62,714 nucleotides of DNA from Deltaproteobacteria bacterium (GTDB lineage Bacteria; Myxococcota_A; UBA9160; UBA4427). A model generated the notes under the pieces. It was not told the DNA's origin and searched no databases. It saw nothing but the letters and a program-made list of their open reading frames with translations. Position 1 is the first letter of the stretch, and the number at the start of each line of letters is the position of its first letter. The position numbers and the translations under genes were made by a program. This document shows, piece by piece, positions 36,074-45,515 of the stretch. Where the stretch lies: positions 1 through 62,714 of the forward strand of contig NZHD01000050.1 of the NCBI GenBank assembly GCA_002691205.1, written 5' to 3'.

Positions 36074-36119
36074 GCCTCTAACTTTCGGCCTGTCTTTGCC
36101 GGCCAGAAGGGTTAGAGGC
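36074..36119 (+). promoter_or_regulatory. long stem-loop in the carboxylesterase leader
   Basis: GCCTCTAAC (36074-36082) pairs with GTTAGAGGC (36111-36119). Inside it, TTTCGGCC pairs nearly completely with GGCCAGAA. The structure ends 80 bases before the ATG at 36200, so if transcribed it would sit in the 5' leader. Attenuator, RNA stabiliser and remnant of a small palindromic element all remain possible. Confidence 0.5.
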
Positions 36120-36199
36120 GAGTCTGGCTGTTCGGTTCTCTCTGTAGTCGATTGCGGAGGGGCTGTAAAATACTGCGATTGTTTGAAGGGAATGTTCTA

Positions 36200-38122
36200 A
36201 TGACTAGATATGTCTTGACGGTTAAGTTTTTTTTCACATTTCAGACTGTGTCTCGATGGTTGTTTCCCGAGGCGATGGTGGGTCGGAAAGCTATGGGAGC
36301 CATCCTTGCGGCGGGCTGTGCGGCTGTATTTGGTTTGGGATGTGCAGCGGAACCTTCTCCTCCTCCTCCGGTCGTGGAGTCAGTCGAAACACTCCGCGAT
36401 ACGGGTCTCGGTCGTGTGATCGGTTTTGAGACTGAGTCGGGGGCGCACGCCTGGCGAGGACTTCCCTTCGCAACGCCCCCGGTTGGCGAGTCGCGATGGC
36501 GGGCGCCGCGCCCGCCCCAGGCCTGGGCGGGCACGCGAGAGTCTCTTGAGTTTGCCTCGCCGTGTGTTCAGTTCGCGGGTCTCAATGCGGAGTTTGGCGA
36601 TGGTGACGAAGGCGATGTTTTTGGGAGTGAGGACTGTCTGTATCTCAATGTGTTTGCACCGCCTTTCTTGCCTGACGAGGTGCCCAAGGCGGACGAAGCT
36701 CTGCCCGTAATGGTCTGGATCCACGGGGGCGGGAATACGATGGGCGACGCCCATCTTTACGATGGCAGCACGCTAGCGCGCGGTCAGAATGTGATTGTGG
36801 TGACAATTCATTATCGGATGGGCGCATTTGGTTGGTTTTATCATGAGGCGTTGAACGGTGCCGATTCGACGCTCGATGACCGGTCGGGAAACTATGGAAC
36901 CCTTGATACAGTGGCTGCACTGGTGTGGGTGCGCGAACACATCGCGAGTTTTGGGGGCGATCCGAACCGTGTCACCGTTTTTGGCGAATCGGCTGGCGGG
37001 ACGGATGTGTTTGGATTGTTAGCAACGCCTCGAGCGGCAGGTCTCTTTCATGGGGCCATCGTTCAGAGTGGCAGCGGCCATACGAATTCAATCGCCCAGG
37101 CGCGTAATTCAACGGATGCGTCGCTGCCCGGTCATCAAAACAGTTCGGCCGAGCTGCTGTATTCGCTCCTTGTGCAAGACGGTACGGCGAGTGACCGAGA
37201 CGATGCGAAGGCCAAGGTTGCGCAGATGAGCGCCGGTGCCATCGGGAAGACACTGCGGGGTAAAACGCCGGAAGAGATTCTTGGAGCCATCAAGGGAAAG
37301 TCGCTGGGCGGGATGTATTCATGGCCGTCCCTAGTGCGCGACGGCGTGGTGTTGCCCGAGGTTGACATATTGGAAGCCTTTTCGGAGGGACGGTATAACG
37401 CTGTGCCAACGATCTTTGGTACCAATCGTGACGAAAATAAATTGTTCATGGCCTTTGGATCCGAGTACGTAACCCATCTCGCACAGATGCCCATTTGGTT
37501 TAACAATGCGCGTATGTATGATCTTGTCGCTGAGTATGGGACGAAGGGTTGGAAGGCACGGGGCGCAGACGAAGCCGCTGAGGCCATGTCTAGATCGGGT
37601 CGGAGTCGGGCCTTCGTGTACCGCTTCGACTGGGACGAAGAAGGCAGTGTGCTCTGGCTCGACCTCTCGCAACTCTTTGGAGCGGCTCATGCGCTTGAGG
37701 TGCCGTTTGTGTTCGGCAACCTGGACTTCGGTCCAGCCACTTCCTATATCGTTCCCGAGGAGAGCCGGGCGGAAGCGGAGGCTTTGTCAAAGACCATGAT
37801 GGATTATTGGGGACGCTTTGCTCGCACTGGCGAGCCAGGGGGTGAGGGCGCGGATGCGCCGTGGCCGGCTTGGGAGGTGGATGCAGGGCGCTTTATTTTG
37901 CTTGATTCCCAATCGGGGGGCGGGGGGGCGCTCTCTACAGAGACTGTGACAGGGGAATCAGTCATTAAGGCGGTTGCGAATGACAGTCGTTTTAGGACGG
38001 CGGCCGAGCGTTGCGAGGTCTACGGGCAGTTCGTTGTATTCGGTGGGAAGATGACTGAAGAGGAGTATCTCACGGTTCTCGATGGGTCTTGCGCCGACCT
38101 CCCTCTGCCCATTCGGGGCTGA
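36200..38122 (+). CDS. type-B carboxylesterase lipoprotein
   Basis: A large alpha/beta hydrolase of the carboxylesterase/cholinesterase family. Key motifs are EDCLYLNVF, VMVWIHGGGNTMG (oxyanion loop), TVFGESAGGTDVFG with the nucleophilic Ser, GTNRDENKLF with the acid Glu, and LFGAAHALEVPFVFGN with the catalytic His. The N-terminus carries a hydrophobic stretch ending FGLGC, a lipobox. The ATG at 36200 has the best Shine-Dalgarno (GAAGGG, 9 bases upstream) but gives a long n-region. The ATG at 36275 would give a more normal signal peptide. It probably hydrolyses esters at the outer surface or in the periplasm. Confidence 0.85.
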   Translation: MTRYVLTVKFFFTFQTVSRWLFPEAMVGRKAMGAILAAGCAAVFGLGCAAEPSPPPPVVESVETLRDTGLGRVIGFETESGAHAWRGLPFATPPVGESRWRAPRPPQAWAGTRESLEFASPCVQFAGLNAEFGDGDEGDVFGSEDCLYLNVFAPPFLPDEVPKADEALPVMVWIHGGGNTMGDAHLYDGSTLARGQNVIVVTIHYRMGAFGWFYHEALNGADSTLDDRSGNYGTLDTVAALVWVREHIASFGGDPNRVTVFGESAGGTDVFGLLATPRAAGLFHGAIVQSGSGHTNSIAQARNSTDASLPGHQNSSAELLYSLLVQDGTASDRDDAKAKVAQMSAGAIGKTLRGKTPEEILGAIKGKSLGGMYSWPSLVRDGVVLPEVDILEAFSEGRYNAVPTIFGTNRDENKLFMAFGSEYVTHLAQMPIWFNNARMYDLVAEYGTKGWKARGADEAAEAMSRSGRSRAFVYRFDWDEEGSVLWLDLSQLFGAAHALEVPFVFGNLDFGPATSYIVPEESRAEAEALSKTMMDYWGRFARTGEPGGEGADAPWPAWEVDAGRFILLDSQSGGGGALSTETVTGESVIKAVANDSRFRTAAERCEVYGQFVVFGGKMTEEEYLTVLDGSCADLPLPIRG

Positions 38123-38359
38123 CCGTCGTGGGTTGGGGAGCCCAAGCGGCCGCCGATGTGCTGCGATGATGTTTGAGCGGAATGTTTGGAGGCATCGGCT
38201 GGGACCGTTTATAAGCGGGCAGCCTTGAAGGCTCTGCAGGAGTTCGCGGTGCGGTACCTTCCGACCCGCTGGGAAGGATAGAGATGGGTTTAGCTGGCTG
38301 AGGGTTTGGCGTAGGAGCTTTGAGCGGCCTATCCTGAGCGGTTAACTATAGAGAGAATT

Positions 38360-41161
38360 ATGAGCCTATATACAGACTATCTAGACGAAATCGAAACACG
38401 AAAAGCACAGGCTTTACACCCAAAGCCGATTGAGGATGCAGAACTCGTCCGCGAGTTGATTCAGCAGATCGAAGATATTCAGCATGAGCATAGATCTGAA
38501 TCTCTTCATTTTTTAATCTACAACACACTTCCTGGCACGACCCGTGCGGCCGGTGTGAAGGCTCATTTTTTAAAGAAGATTATCCTGGGCCAGGCCACGG
38601 TTGAAGAGATTTCGCCTGCATTTGCGCTCGAACTTCTGTCGCATATGAAGGGGGGGCCTTCTGTTGAGGTCCTTCTGGACTTGAGTCTAGGAGATGATCA
38701 GGCCATTGCCTTGGCGGCTGCCGCTGTGCTCAAGACCCAGGTCTTCTTGTATGAGGCCGATACGGCGAGGCTTGTTGAGGCTCACAAGGGAGGGAACCCC
38801 ATCGCGCTAGAGGTTCTCCAAAGTTATGCGAGGGCGGAATTCTTTACAGAACTTCCGCCTGTTGATGAAACCATCCAAGTTGTGACCTATGTCACGGCGG
38901 TAGGTGATGTCTCCACAGATTTGCTTTCCCCGGGCAGTGATGCGCACTCGAGGTCAGATCGTGAATTGCACGGGCAGTGTTTGTTTGAGCATAATGAGAA
39001 GTCTCAAAAGGCTCTCCTAGATTTAAAAAAGCAACATCCCGATAAGCGTGTCATGTTGCTGGCCGAAAAAGGCACCATGGGGGTGGGTTCGTCGCGTATG
39101 TCCGGGGTGAATAATGTGGCGCTCTGGACGGGGGTTCAGGCTAGCCCCTACGTTCCTTTTATTAACATTGCGCCCATTGTCGGCGGGACAAATGGAGTTT
39201 CTCCCATTTTTCTGACGACCGTGGGTGTAACAGGTGGGATCGGGATTGATCTTAAGAACTGGGTCAAAAAGCTTGATGATCATGGCGACCCCATTACGGA
39301 TGAAGAGGGCGAGCCAGTTTTAGAGAGAATATTTTCAATTGACACCGGCACAGTTCTTACGATCAATACGAAAACGAAAAAGCTCTATAACGAGGACGGC
39401 ACGGAGGAGTTGTGCGATATCTCCTCGGCCCTGACCCCCCAGAAGCTTGAGTTCATTCGGGCTGAGGGCTCCTACGCAGTGGTGTTTGGAAAGAAATTAC
39501 AAGCCACAGCGGCCGCCATTCTAAACACGGAAATGCCGACTGTTTACGCACCTCCCAACGAGATTACTCACGAGGGCCAAGGCCTCACAGCCGTTGAAAA
39601 GATCTTTAATCGGAATGCGGTGGGTATGACGCCGGGAAAAGTGCTTCATGCGGGCTCGGATGTACGGGCTAAGGTGGATATTGTGGGCTCTCAGGACACC
39701 ACGGGTCTTATGACATCCCAAGAACTCGAGATGATGGCGGCCACCGTGATCGCTCCGACCGTAGACGGAGCTTACCAGTCAGGGTGCCATACGGCTTCAG
39801 TCTGGGATGTTAAAGCTCAACGAAACATTCCTAAGCTCATGAGTTTTATGAACAAGTTCGGCCTGATCACGGCGCGCGATCCCATGGACGTTTATCCGCC
39901 GATGACGGACGTCATTCACAAAGTGTTGAATGACCTTACGGTAGACGATCGGGCTGTCATTATCGGGGGGGACTCTCATACGCGAATGTCTAAGGGGGTT
40001 GCTTTCGGCGCGGACTCGGGAACCGTAGCCCTGGCTTTAGCGACAGGGGAGGCCACGATGCCGATTCCAGAGTCAGTCAAAGTGACCTTTAAGGGGACGC
40101 TCAAAGATCACATGGATTTTAGGGATGTCGTCCATGCGACGCAGGCTCAGATGCTCAAGGAATTTGGCGATAATGTCTTTCAGGGCAAGATTATTGAGGT
40201 ACATATCGGGACCCTCCTCTCCGATCAGGCTTTCACATTTACCGACTGGACGGCGGAGATGAAGGCCAAGGCCTCGATCTGCATCTCGGAAAGCGACACG
40301 CTGATAGAGTCCTTGGAGATTGCAAAGAGTCGGATTCAGATTATGGTCGACAAGGGGATGGACAATCAAAAGCAAGTTCTTAGGGGCTTGATTGAGAAAG
40401 CGGAGTCGCGAATCAAAGAGATTCGCTCGGGGGAGACGCCAGCGCTCGCCCCTGACAAGAATGCAAAATATTCCTCCGAATTTGTCGTGGATTTGGATCA
40501 GATCGTAGAACCTATGATTGCTGACCCAGATGTGAATAACGAGGATGTGTCTAAGCGGTATACGCATGACACGATTAGGCCGATCTCATATTACGGTGGT
40601 ACAAAAGAAGTTGACCTTGGCTTTGTGGGCTCATGCATGGTCCACAAGGGCGATATAAAAATCATTTCCCAAATGCTGAGAAATATCGAAAGTCAACAAG
40701 GCGCCGTTGAGTTTAAGTCACCGCTTGTGGTGGCACCGCCGACTTACAATATTGTTAACGAACTGAAAGAGGAAGGGGATTGGGCCGTTCTGCAAAAGTA
40801 TTCAGGCTTTGAGTTCGATGACGATGCGCCCAAGCACGAGGCGCGTACAGCCTACAAGAATATGATGTATCTCGAGAGGCCCGGTTGTAACCTGTGTATG
40901 GGGAATCAGGAAAAAGCTGAGAAGGGCGACACTGTGATGGCGACATCTACGCGTCTGTTTCAAGGTCGGGTCGTTGCGGATAGCGAGACAAAGAAAGGTG
41001 AATCATTATTGGCTTCTACCCCAATCGTCGTGTTGTCTTCTATTCTTGGCCGGACGCCGAATATGGAAGAGTACATAGCGGCCGTGGAGGGTATTAAGCT
41101 GACCCATTATGCTCCACCTTTGGGCAGGGCTCCCGAGACTTCAAATCTGCCTGTGACTTAA
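38360..41161 (+). CDS. acnB: bifunctional aconitate hydratase 2 / 2-methylisocitrate dehydratase
   Basis: The 933-residue protein matches AcnB throughout. An N-terminal HEAT-like domain (SLYTDYLDEIETRK onward) precedes the swivel domain and then the three catalytic domains. The [4Fe-4S] ligands are the Cys in FVGSCMVHKGD and the two in PGCNLCMGNQ. GADSGTVALALATGEATMP and IGGDSHTRMSKG are conserved active-site segments. It isomerises citrate and isocitrate in the tricarboxylic acid cycle, and often hydrates 2-methyl-cis-aconitate in propionate use. It is a single gene. The ABC genes follow after a 129-base gap. Confidence 0.97.
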   Translation: MSLYTDYLDEIETRKAQALHPKPIEDAELVRELIQQIEDIQHEHRSESLHFLIYNTLPGTTRAAGVKAHFLKKIILGQATVEEISPAFALELLSHMKGGPSVEVLLDLSLGDDQAIALAAAAVLKTQVFLYEADTARLVEAHKGGNPIALEVLQSYARAEFFTELPPVDETIQVVTYVTAVGDVSTDLLSPGSDAHSRSDRELHGQCLFEHNEKSQKALLDLKKQHPDKRVMLLAEKGTMGVGSSRMSGVNNVALWTGVQASPYVPFINIAPIVGGTNGVSPIFLTTVGVTGGIGIDLKNWVKKLDDHGDPITDEEGEPVLERIFSIDTGTVLTINTKTKKLYNEDGTEELCDISSALTPQKLEFIRAEGSYAVVFGKKLQATAAAILNTEMPTVYAPPNEITHEGQGLTAVEKIFNRNAVGMTPGKVLHAGSDVRAKVDIVGSQDTTGLMTSQELEMMAATVIAPTVDGAYQSGCHTASVWDVKAQRNIPKLMSFMNKFGLITARDPMDVYPPMTDVIHKVLNDLTVDDRAVIIGGDSHTRMSKGVAFGADSGTVALALATGEATMPIPESVKVTFKGTLKDHMDFRDVVHATQAQMLKEFGDNVFQGKIIEVHIGTLLSDQAFTFTDWTAEMKAKASICISESDTLIESLEIAKSRIQIMVDKGMDNQKQVLRGLIEKAESRIKEIRSGETPALAPDKNAKYSSEFVVDLDQIVEPMIADPDVNNEDVSKRYTHDTIRPISYYGGTKEVDLGFVGSCMVHKGDIKIISQMLRNIESQQGAVEFKSPLVVAPPTYNIVNELKEEGDWAVLQKYSGFEFDDDAPKHEARTAYKNMMYLERPGCNLCMGNQEKAEKGDTVMATSTRLFQGRVVADSETKKGESLLASTPIVVLSSILGRTPNMEEYIAAVEGIKLTHYAPPLGRAPETSNLPVT

Positions 41162-41290
41162 TTCGGTTGAGGATTTCGGGGATAGTTTTAAGAAGAGCAC
41201 GCAGATGACCTGTGTGTTCAAGTGGGCGAGAGGATTGGGCCACCCCTTGTGGGGTTGGTATTCGATTTAGGGGCCCATCTTTGGAGGCGC

Positions 41291-42040
41291 ATGATCGAGC
41301 TTAGCCACGTGACCAAGCGTTATGTTGAATCGACAGCGCTGGATGACTGTGATCTCGTCATTGCGCCCGGCGAGACGACTGTTCTGATTGGCCCTTCGGG
41401 TTGTGGGAAATCCACAATCCTGCGCTTAATGATCGGTCTCCAGTTGCCTGATGAAGGCCTGATCCGTTTTTCAGGCCAGCCCCTTGAGCTGAGTGCGCTG
41501 CCGGCTTTACGTCAGCGTATGGGATACGTCCTTCAAGATGGGGGGCTGTTTCCCCATCTTTCGGCTCGAGACAATGTCACGCTGATGGCGCGTTATGTGG
41601 GCTGGGATGCTCAGAATGTCTCGCGTCGCGTCGAGGAGTTGGCTGAACTTACTCATTTTCCGATAGATGGGCTCGATCGTTTTCCTCTTGAACTCTCGGG
41701 AGGTCAGCAACAGCGTGTGAGTCTCATGCGAGCCTTGATGCTTGATCCTGAGGTCCTATTGCTGGATGAGCCGCTCGGAGCCTTGGACCCCATGATTCGC
41801 TTCGAACTCCAGAATGACCTGCGTGAGATATTCTCTCGGCTCAGTAAAACCGTTGTTATGGTGACGCATGACCTAGGAGAGGCTGCTTTTTTCGGAGATA
41901 CGATCGTGTTGTTGCGGGGCGGTAAGATCGTCCAGCGCGGTACTCTGCAGCAGATGTTGAACTCCCCCGCAGATGAATTTGTGGCTCGCTTCATTCAGGC
42001 ACAACGCGCGCCTTTCGAAGCGATGGAACGGCGGCCGTGA
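41291..42040 (+). CDS. osmoprotectant ABC transporter ATP-binding protein (OpuCA/ProV type)
   Basis: The 249-residue ATPase has Walker A GPSGCGKST (34-42), the signature LSGGQQQRV, Walker B VLLLDEPLGALDP and the switch HDLGEA. It follows the OpuCA pattern (MIELSHVTKRY at the start) but lacks C-terminal CBS domains. The ATG at 41291 is preferred over a GTG 69 bases earlier: the N-terminus then matches the family and GGAGG at 41283-41287 is next to it. Its stop overlaps the downstream GTG (GTGA), so it is coupled to the permease/binding-protein gene. Confidence 0.88.
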   Translation: MIELSHVTKRYVESTALDDCDLVIAPGETTVLIGPSGCGKSTILRLMIGLQLPDEGLIRFSGQPLELSALPALRQRMGYVLQDGGLFPHLSARDNVTLMARYVGWDAQNVSRRVEELAELTHFPIDGLDRFPLELSGGQQQRVSLMRALMLDPEVLLLDEPLGALDPMIRFELQNDLREIFSRLSKTVVMVTHDLGEAAFFGDTIVLLRGGKIVQRGTLQQMLNSPADEFVARFIQAQRAPFEAMERRP

Positions 42041-43611
42041 TCATGCGTTCTAATAGGAGTTTCTTTGCTCCCGGTCGATCTGTTTTGAGATCGTTGCCTT
42101 TTGTTTCAAGAGGCTTGTTTGTATTATTTTTTTTCCTGCTGGCGTATGGCGCAATCGCAGTGGCCGAAGTCAAGCCGGCGCCTCGCCCTTTGGTGGTCGG
42201 GTCTAAGAATTTCACGGAGGGCGTGGTACTTGGCGAGTTGGTTCGGGCTCTGGCCTCAACGGCAGGTCCGGCTGACCATCGCCAGGCTCTGGGGGGGACT
42301 CGCCTTGTTTTTAATGCACTGGCTTCAGGCGAAATTGATGTGTATGCGGAATACACAGGAACCCTCACTCACGAAATTCTGGCAAAACAGAAGCCGGGTT
42401 CACTAGAGGAGATACGGGCCATCCTTGATAAATCGGGCTTGCTCACGAGCGAGTCGCTGGGCTTTAAGGACAACTTCGCCCTCGGAATGCGTAGAGATCT
42501 AGCGGAGCGTCTTAATATTCGTCGGATTTCTGACCTTCGAGCGCACCCGGAGTTGGTGTTTCGATTTGGCACAGAGTTTATGGAGCGTGGAGACGGATGG
42601 CCGGGTCTAAGGGAGCATTATGGTCTACCCCAAGAGGATGTCCTTGGGATCGAACACGACCTCGCTTACCGGGGACTCGCTGCCGGCGAGGTTGAACTCA
42701 CTGATTTGTACACGACTGACGCTGAGATCGCATATTACGACCTTCTTACTTTGGAGGACGATCTCAATTATTTCCCCCCCTATGAGGCTTTGTTGTTGTA
42801 CCGAGCCGAGCTAGCTGAAACTCATCCCGCGGCCCTAGAGGCCATGTTGCGGCTTCAGGGCGAGATCAGCGAGGCGGAGATGGTTTCAATGAATGCGCGC
42901 GTGAAACTTGGTCGGGTTCAGGAGAACGTCGTGGCCGCCGATTTCTTACGTGAGAGCCTTGGTGTTGAAATCCATGCGAGAGAAACACGTCGTGTGGATC
43001 GTTTTTTTCGTTACACCGGGCAGCATCTTGCGTTGGTGGCTAGTTCTCTGTCGTTCGCCATTCTCATCGCGGTTCCGCTTGGCGTCGCCGCGGCGCGGCG
43101 TCCGCGCTTAGCGCAAGTGATTCTCGGTGTAGTGGGAGTTGCCCAAACGATCCCGGCTCTGGCTCTGCTTGTGTTTATGATTCCTCTTTTTGGAATCGGA
43201 GCAGGGCCGGCTGTGGTGGCCCTTTTCTTGTATAGCCTGTTGCCGATCGTCAGAAATACACATACTGGCCTCATGGGGATTCCTCTGCCTCTGCGAGAGT
43301 CCGCCGAGGCTCTTGGCTTACCGAGCGGCGCCCGCCTGCGTTTAATCGAGGGACCTTTGGCCGCGCCTTCGATTCTAGCCGGAATCAAGACAGCGGCTGT
43401 GATCAATGTGGGCGCTGCAACGCTGGGGGCGCTGGTCGGTGCGGGAGGCTACGGACAACCCATCCTGACGGGGATTCGCCTGGACGACATGGGCCTAATC
43501 CTTGAGGGGGCGGTACCGGCCGCTCTGCTTGCGCTGTGTGTGCAATGGTTGTTCGAATGGGCTGAGAGAGCCGTCATCCCAGCGGGCCTCCGGACGCGAT
43601 CTCGAGTTTAA
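42037..43611 (+). CDS. fused osmoprotectant-binding protein and ABC permease
   Basis: A 524-residue fusion. After a signal-like segment (about 25-45), residues about 50-310 form an OpuCC/ProX-like binding protein: VVGSKNFTEGVVLGELV, and GEIDVYAEYTGTLTHEIL, the quaternary-ammonium pattern. The C-terminal domain (about 330-515) is a permease: SLSFAILIAVPLGVAAARRP, VGVAQTIPALALLVFM and the EAA-like loop ESAEALGLPSGARLRLIEGPLAAP. It should pair with the ATPase to import glycine betaine, choline or a related solute. The GTG at 42037 overlaps the previous stop by 4 bases, and an ATG at 42043 is an alternative. SBP-first fusions are known in this family. Confidence 0.85.
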   Translation: MIMRSNRSFFAPGRSVLRSLPFVSRGLFVLFFFLLAYGAIAVAEVKPAPRPLVVGSKNFTEGVVLGELVRALASTAGPADHRQALGGTRLVFNALASGEIDVYAEYTGTLTHEILAKQKPGSLEEIRAILDKSGLLTSESLGFKDNFALGMRRDLAERLNIRRISDLRAHPELVFRFGTEFMERGDGWPGLREHYGLPQEDVLGIEHDLAYRGLAAGEVELTDLYTTDAEIAYYDLLTLEDDLNYFPPYEALLLYRAELAETHPAALEAMLRLQGEISEAEMVSMNARVKLGRVQENVVAADFLRESLGVEIHARETRRVDRFFRYTGQHLALVASSLSFAILIAVPLGVAAARRPRLAQVILGVVGVAQTIPALALLVFMIPLFGIGAGPAVVALFLYSLLPIVRNTHTGLMGIPLPLRESAEALGLPSGARLRLIEGPLAAPSILAGIKTAAVINVGAATLGALVGAGGYGQPILTGIRLDDMGLILEGAVPAALLALCVQWLFEWAERAVIPAGLRTRSRV

Positions 43612-43763
43612 TCCCACAGAATGGCCCCTTTCCATATTTCCCGGCTATTCTCCGTCACCGGGCGCGGTTAAGGTTCCTTCGTCTTGTTGAAGAACACCTA
43701 TTTCGTTCTTGAGTCCAATTCGGATTCTCCGACTCGGTGGCCTGCACCGGGTAAAGGGTTTTT

Positions 43764-44693
43764 GTGATGGCTCAATCGTCTAAATCTATTGTGGTACCCA
43801 AGTCTCAGTTCCTGCAAGAGCAAGAACGAGAATTGCTAGAGCGCCTCGATGCTGAGTTGAGGGGTTCAGGGAAGATGCTTCCTCTTTGCGACGCCCGTTA
43901 CCTTGAGACCCATGAAATCTTTGAAGGTCGCTCGAATCAGCAGGGACTGATTATTGATTGGTTTTCTCGTTTTTTTCAGGAGCACTTTCGTCAGCCGGAG
44001 CCGCCCGAGGGCACGTTTCGGGTACTCAGTGTGGGATGTGGGAGCGGAATTCTAGATCTTCAGTTGGCCACTCGTTTGTCGGATCAGACCCAAGACTTTC
44101 ACTATGTCGGAGTGGATCCAAACTCGGTTGAGTGTGACCACTTTCAGGGGCAGTTTGCCGGGTTCGCCTCGGGACAATTGGGAGCCCAACCCCAAGTTGA
44201 GGTCGTCAATAAGTCATTTGAAGACTTCGAAGCGAGCTGTGGTTTTGATTTAATTCATTTCGTTCATAGCCTCTATTACATGCCCGACTCAGCGGCTGCG
44301 CTGGAGAAGGCTCGCCGGCTTCTGGCACCTGGAGGGCGAATTGTTTTTTTTCAGGCCCCATGCGAAGAGATGAACGCGCTTACAGTCCGATTTTGGGACA
44401 AGGAGTATGCGCGTCCGACGCTTTTTGCCGAAGATCTTTCCGATATCCTCGAGGTTCAGGATTGGAAATACGATCGTGAGCGTATCAATGCCTTCCTTGA
44501 AGTGAGTCCGCTTGCCTATCCGGATTCGAGCCTCGGAATCGCCTTGACAGATTTCATCGTGCAGGTGGACAGTCTCGATTTGTCGGAGCCCGTCCGAAAT
44601 TTGATTACTGGCTATTTGAAGCTTATTTCCATTAGGGATGAAGATGAGGTCTACATCAGTCATCCGGTCGATGCTTTTGTTATGGGCGAATAA
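43764..44693 (+). CDS. SAM-dependent methyltransferase (histamine N-methyltransferase-like)
   Basis: The 309-residue protein has FRVLSVGCGSGILDLQLATR (motif I), FHYVGVDPNSVECDHFQ (motif II acidic residue), FDLIHFVHSLYYMPD and the post-motif ALEKARRLLAPGGRIVFF. The order and spacing resemble small-molecule N-methyltransferases such as HNMT. The GTG at 43764 or the adjacent ATG at 43767 is served by AAAGGG at 43753-43758. Its last 14 bases overlap the end of the convergent methyltransferase gene at 44680. The substrate is unknown. Confidence 0.83.
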   Translation: MMAQSSKSIVVPKSQFLQEQERELLERLDAELRGSGKMLPLCDARYLETHEIFEGRSNQQGLIIDWFSRFFQEHFRQPEPPEGTFRVLSVGCGSGILDLQLATRLSDQTQDFHYVGVDPNSVECDHFQGQFAGFASGQLGAQPQVEVVNKSFEDFEASCGFDLIHFVHSLYYMPDSAAALEKARRLLAPGGRIVFFQAPCEEMNALTVRFWDKEYARPTLFAEDLSDILEVQDWKYDRERINAFLEVSPLAYPDSSLGIALTDFIVQVDSLDLSEPVRNLITGYLKLISIRDEDEVYISHPVDAFVMGE

Positions 44694-45483
44694 AAATCAT
44701 CGATACGTCCTGCCGGAAATGGAAGCGTCCTTCAGCGTCTCGACAGTTCTGGAGGTAGGCTCCGAGCACTTCATCATCGAGCATCGCTTTTAAGCTCAGG
44801 GTCGAGTCGAAGATGCAGCGCTGAAGAAAGCCCTCAAGGACTTCGTCGTCGTCGATGATTTGCTCATAGGAAAGAGGCTTGATGTCAAGGTGGGCGCCAG
44901 CGTCCCTGAAGGCGCAAGTGACTGCCTCTGCACTCACAAAGGGAGTTCCTTCGGGTTTGAAACGACCGAGGTAAGCTTCATAGAACGCCAGATAGTGCGC
45001 GGAGTGTGTCGCGTGGGCGATAAAACCGAATCCTTCTGATCCGATCGCACGGAGGAAAGCTGACGAAGCCTCTTTGAGTTCCGTCTCTGGGATGGCATAG
45101 AGGGCATGGACGGCCCAAACTACGTCATATCCTACTGCTGAGGCGGGAAGATCTTGAAGGGTGCACTCAAAGTCGCGGTCGGCTGCGAAGGGGCTTAGAA
45201 GTGATGCGCGAGCCTCGACGAGAGAGAAGGCGCTTGGGTCGAGTAGGTCTAGGACGAGCGAGCACTCGTCTCGGGTTCTGAGCTCGGTATGTGCGCGGAG
45301 CGCTGCTGGGAACTTTCCGCTTCCGCAGGCTACGTCGAGAATCCGCAGGGGACTTTGTGACGCTGATCGCTCGGGAAGCAAAGCCGTCCAGTCGCAGGCG
45401 ATGGCGAGTTCTTTGTAGTCGAGGGTCGCCACCTTATAGAAGGCGTCCATTTCTTCCCTCGCAGCTTCGCTCCAATGAGCCAA
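44680..45483 (-). CDS. SAM-dependent methyltransferase
   Basis: The 267-residue class I methyltransferase has LRILDVACGSGKFPAALR (motif I), LVLDLLDPSAFSLVEAR (motif II), YDVVWAVHALYAIPE and LRAIGSEGFGFIAHAT. It aligns loosely along its length, including the final DVSMIFIRP, with the convergent methyltransferase whose end it overlaps by 14 bases. Translation may start at the TTG at 45483 or at an in-frame ATG at 45450 preceded by GAGGGA. It lies 32 bases downstream of the dioxygenase-like gene, so the two probably form an operon. Confidence 0.82.
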   Translation of the reverse strand: MAHWSEAAREEMDAFYKVATLDYKELAIACDWTALLPERSASQSPLRILDVACGSGKFPAALRAHTELRTRDECSLVLDLLDPSAFSLVEARASLLSPFAADRDFECTLQDLPASAVGYDVVWAVHALYAIPETELKEASSAFLRAIGSEGFGFIAHATHSAHYLAFYEAYLGRFKPEGTPFVSAEAVTCAFRDAGAHLDIKPLSYEQIIDDDEVLEGFLQRCIFDSTLSLKAMLDDEVLGAYLQNCRDAEGRFHFRQDVSMIFIRP

Positions 45484-45515
45484 GCTGCGGTCATGTGTGT
45501 CGCCGGTTTCTCCGT

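Larger units (their letters stand above)
35871..36199. other. 329-base divergent intergenic region with two strong inverted repeats
   Basis: It lies between the glycosyltransferase and carboxylesterase genes. It holds a 19-base palindrome at 35951-35969 and a long stem-loop at 36074-36119. GAAGGG at 36185-36190 fits the ATG at 36200. Confidence 0.5.

Noticed and set aside
41222..41290. GTG start 69 bases upstream of the ABC ATPase
   Set aside because: The extra 23 residues do not match the family, and the ATG at 41291 has GGAGG beside it.
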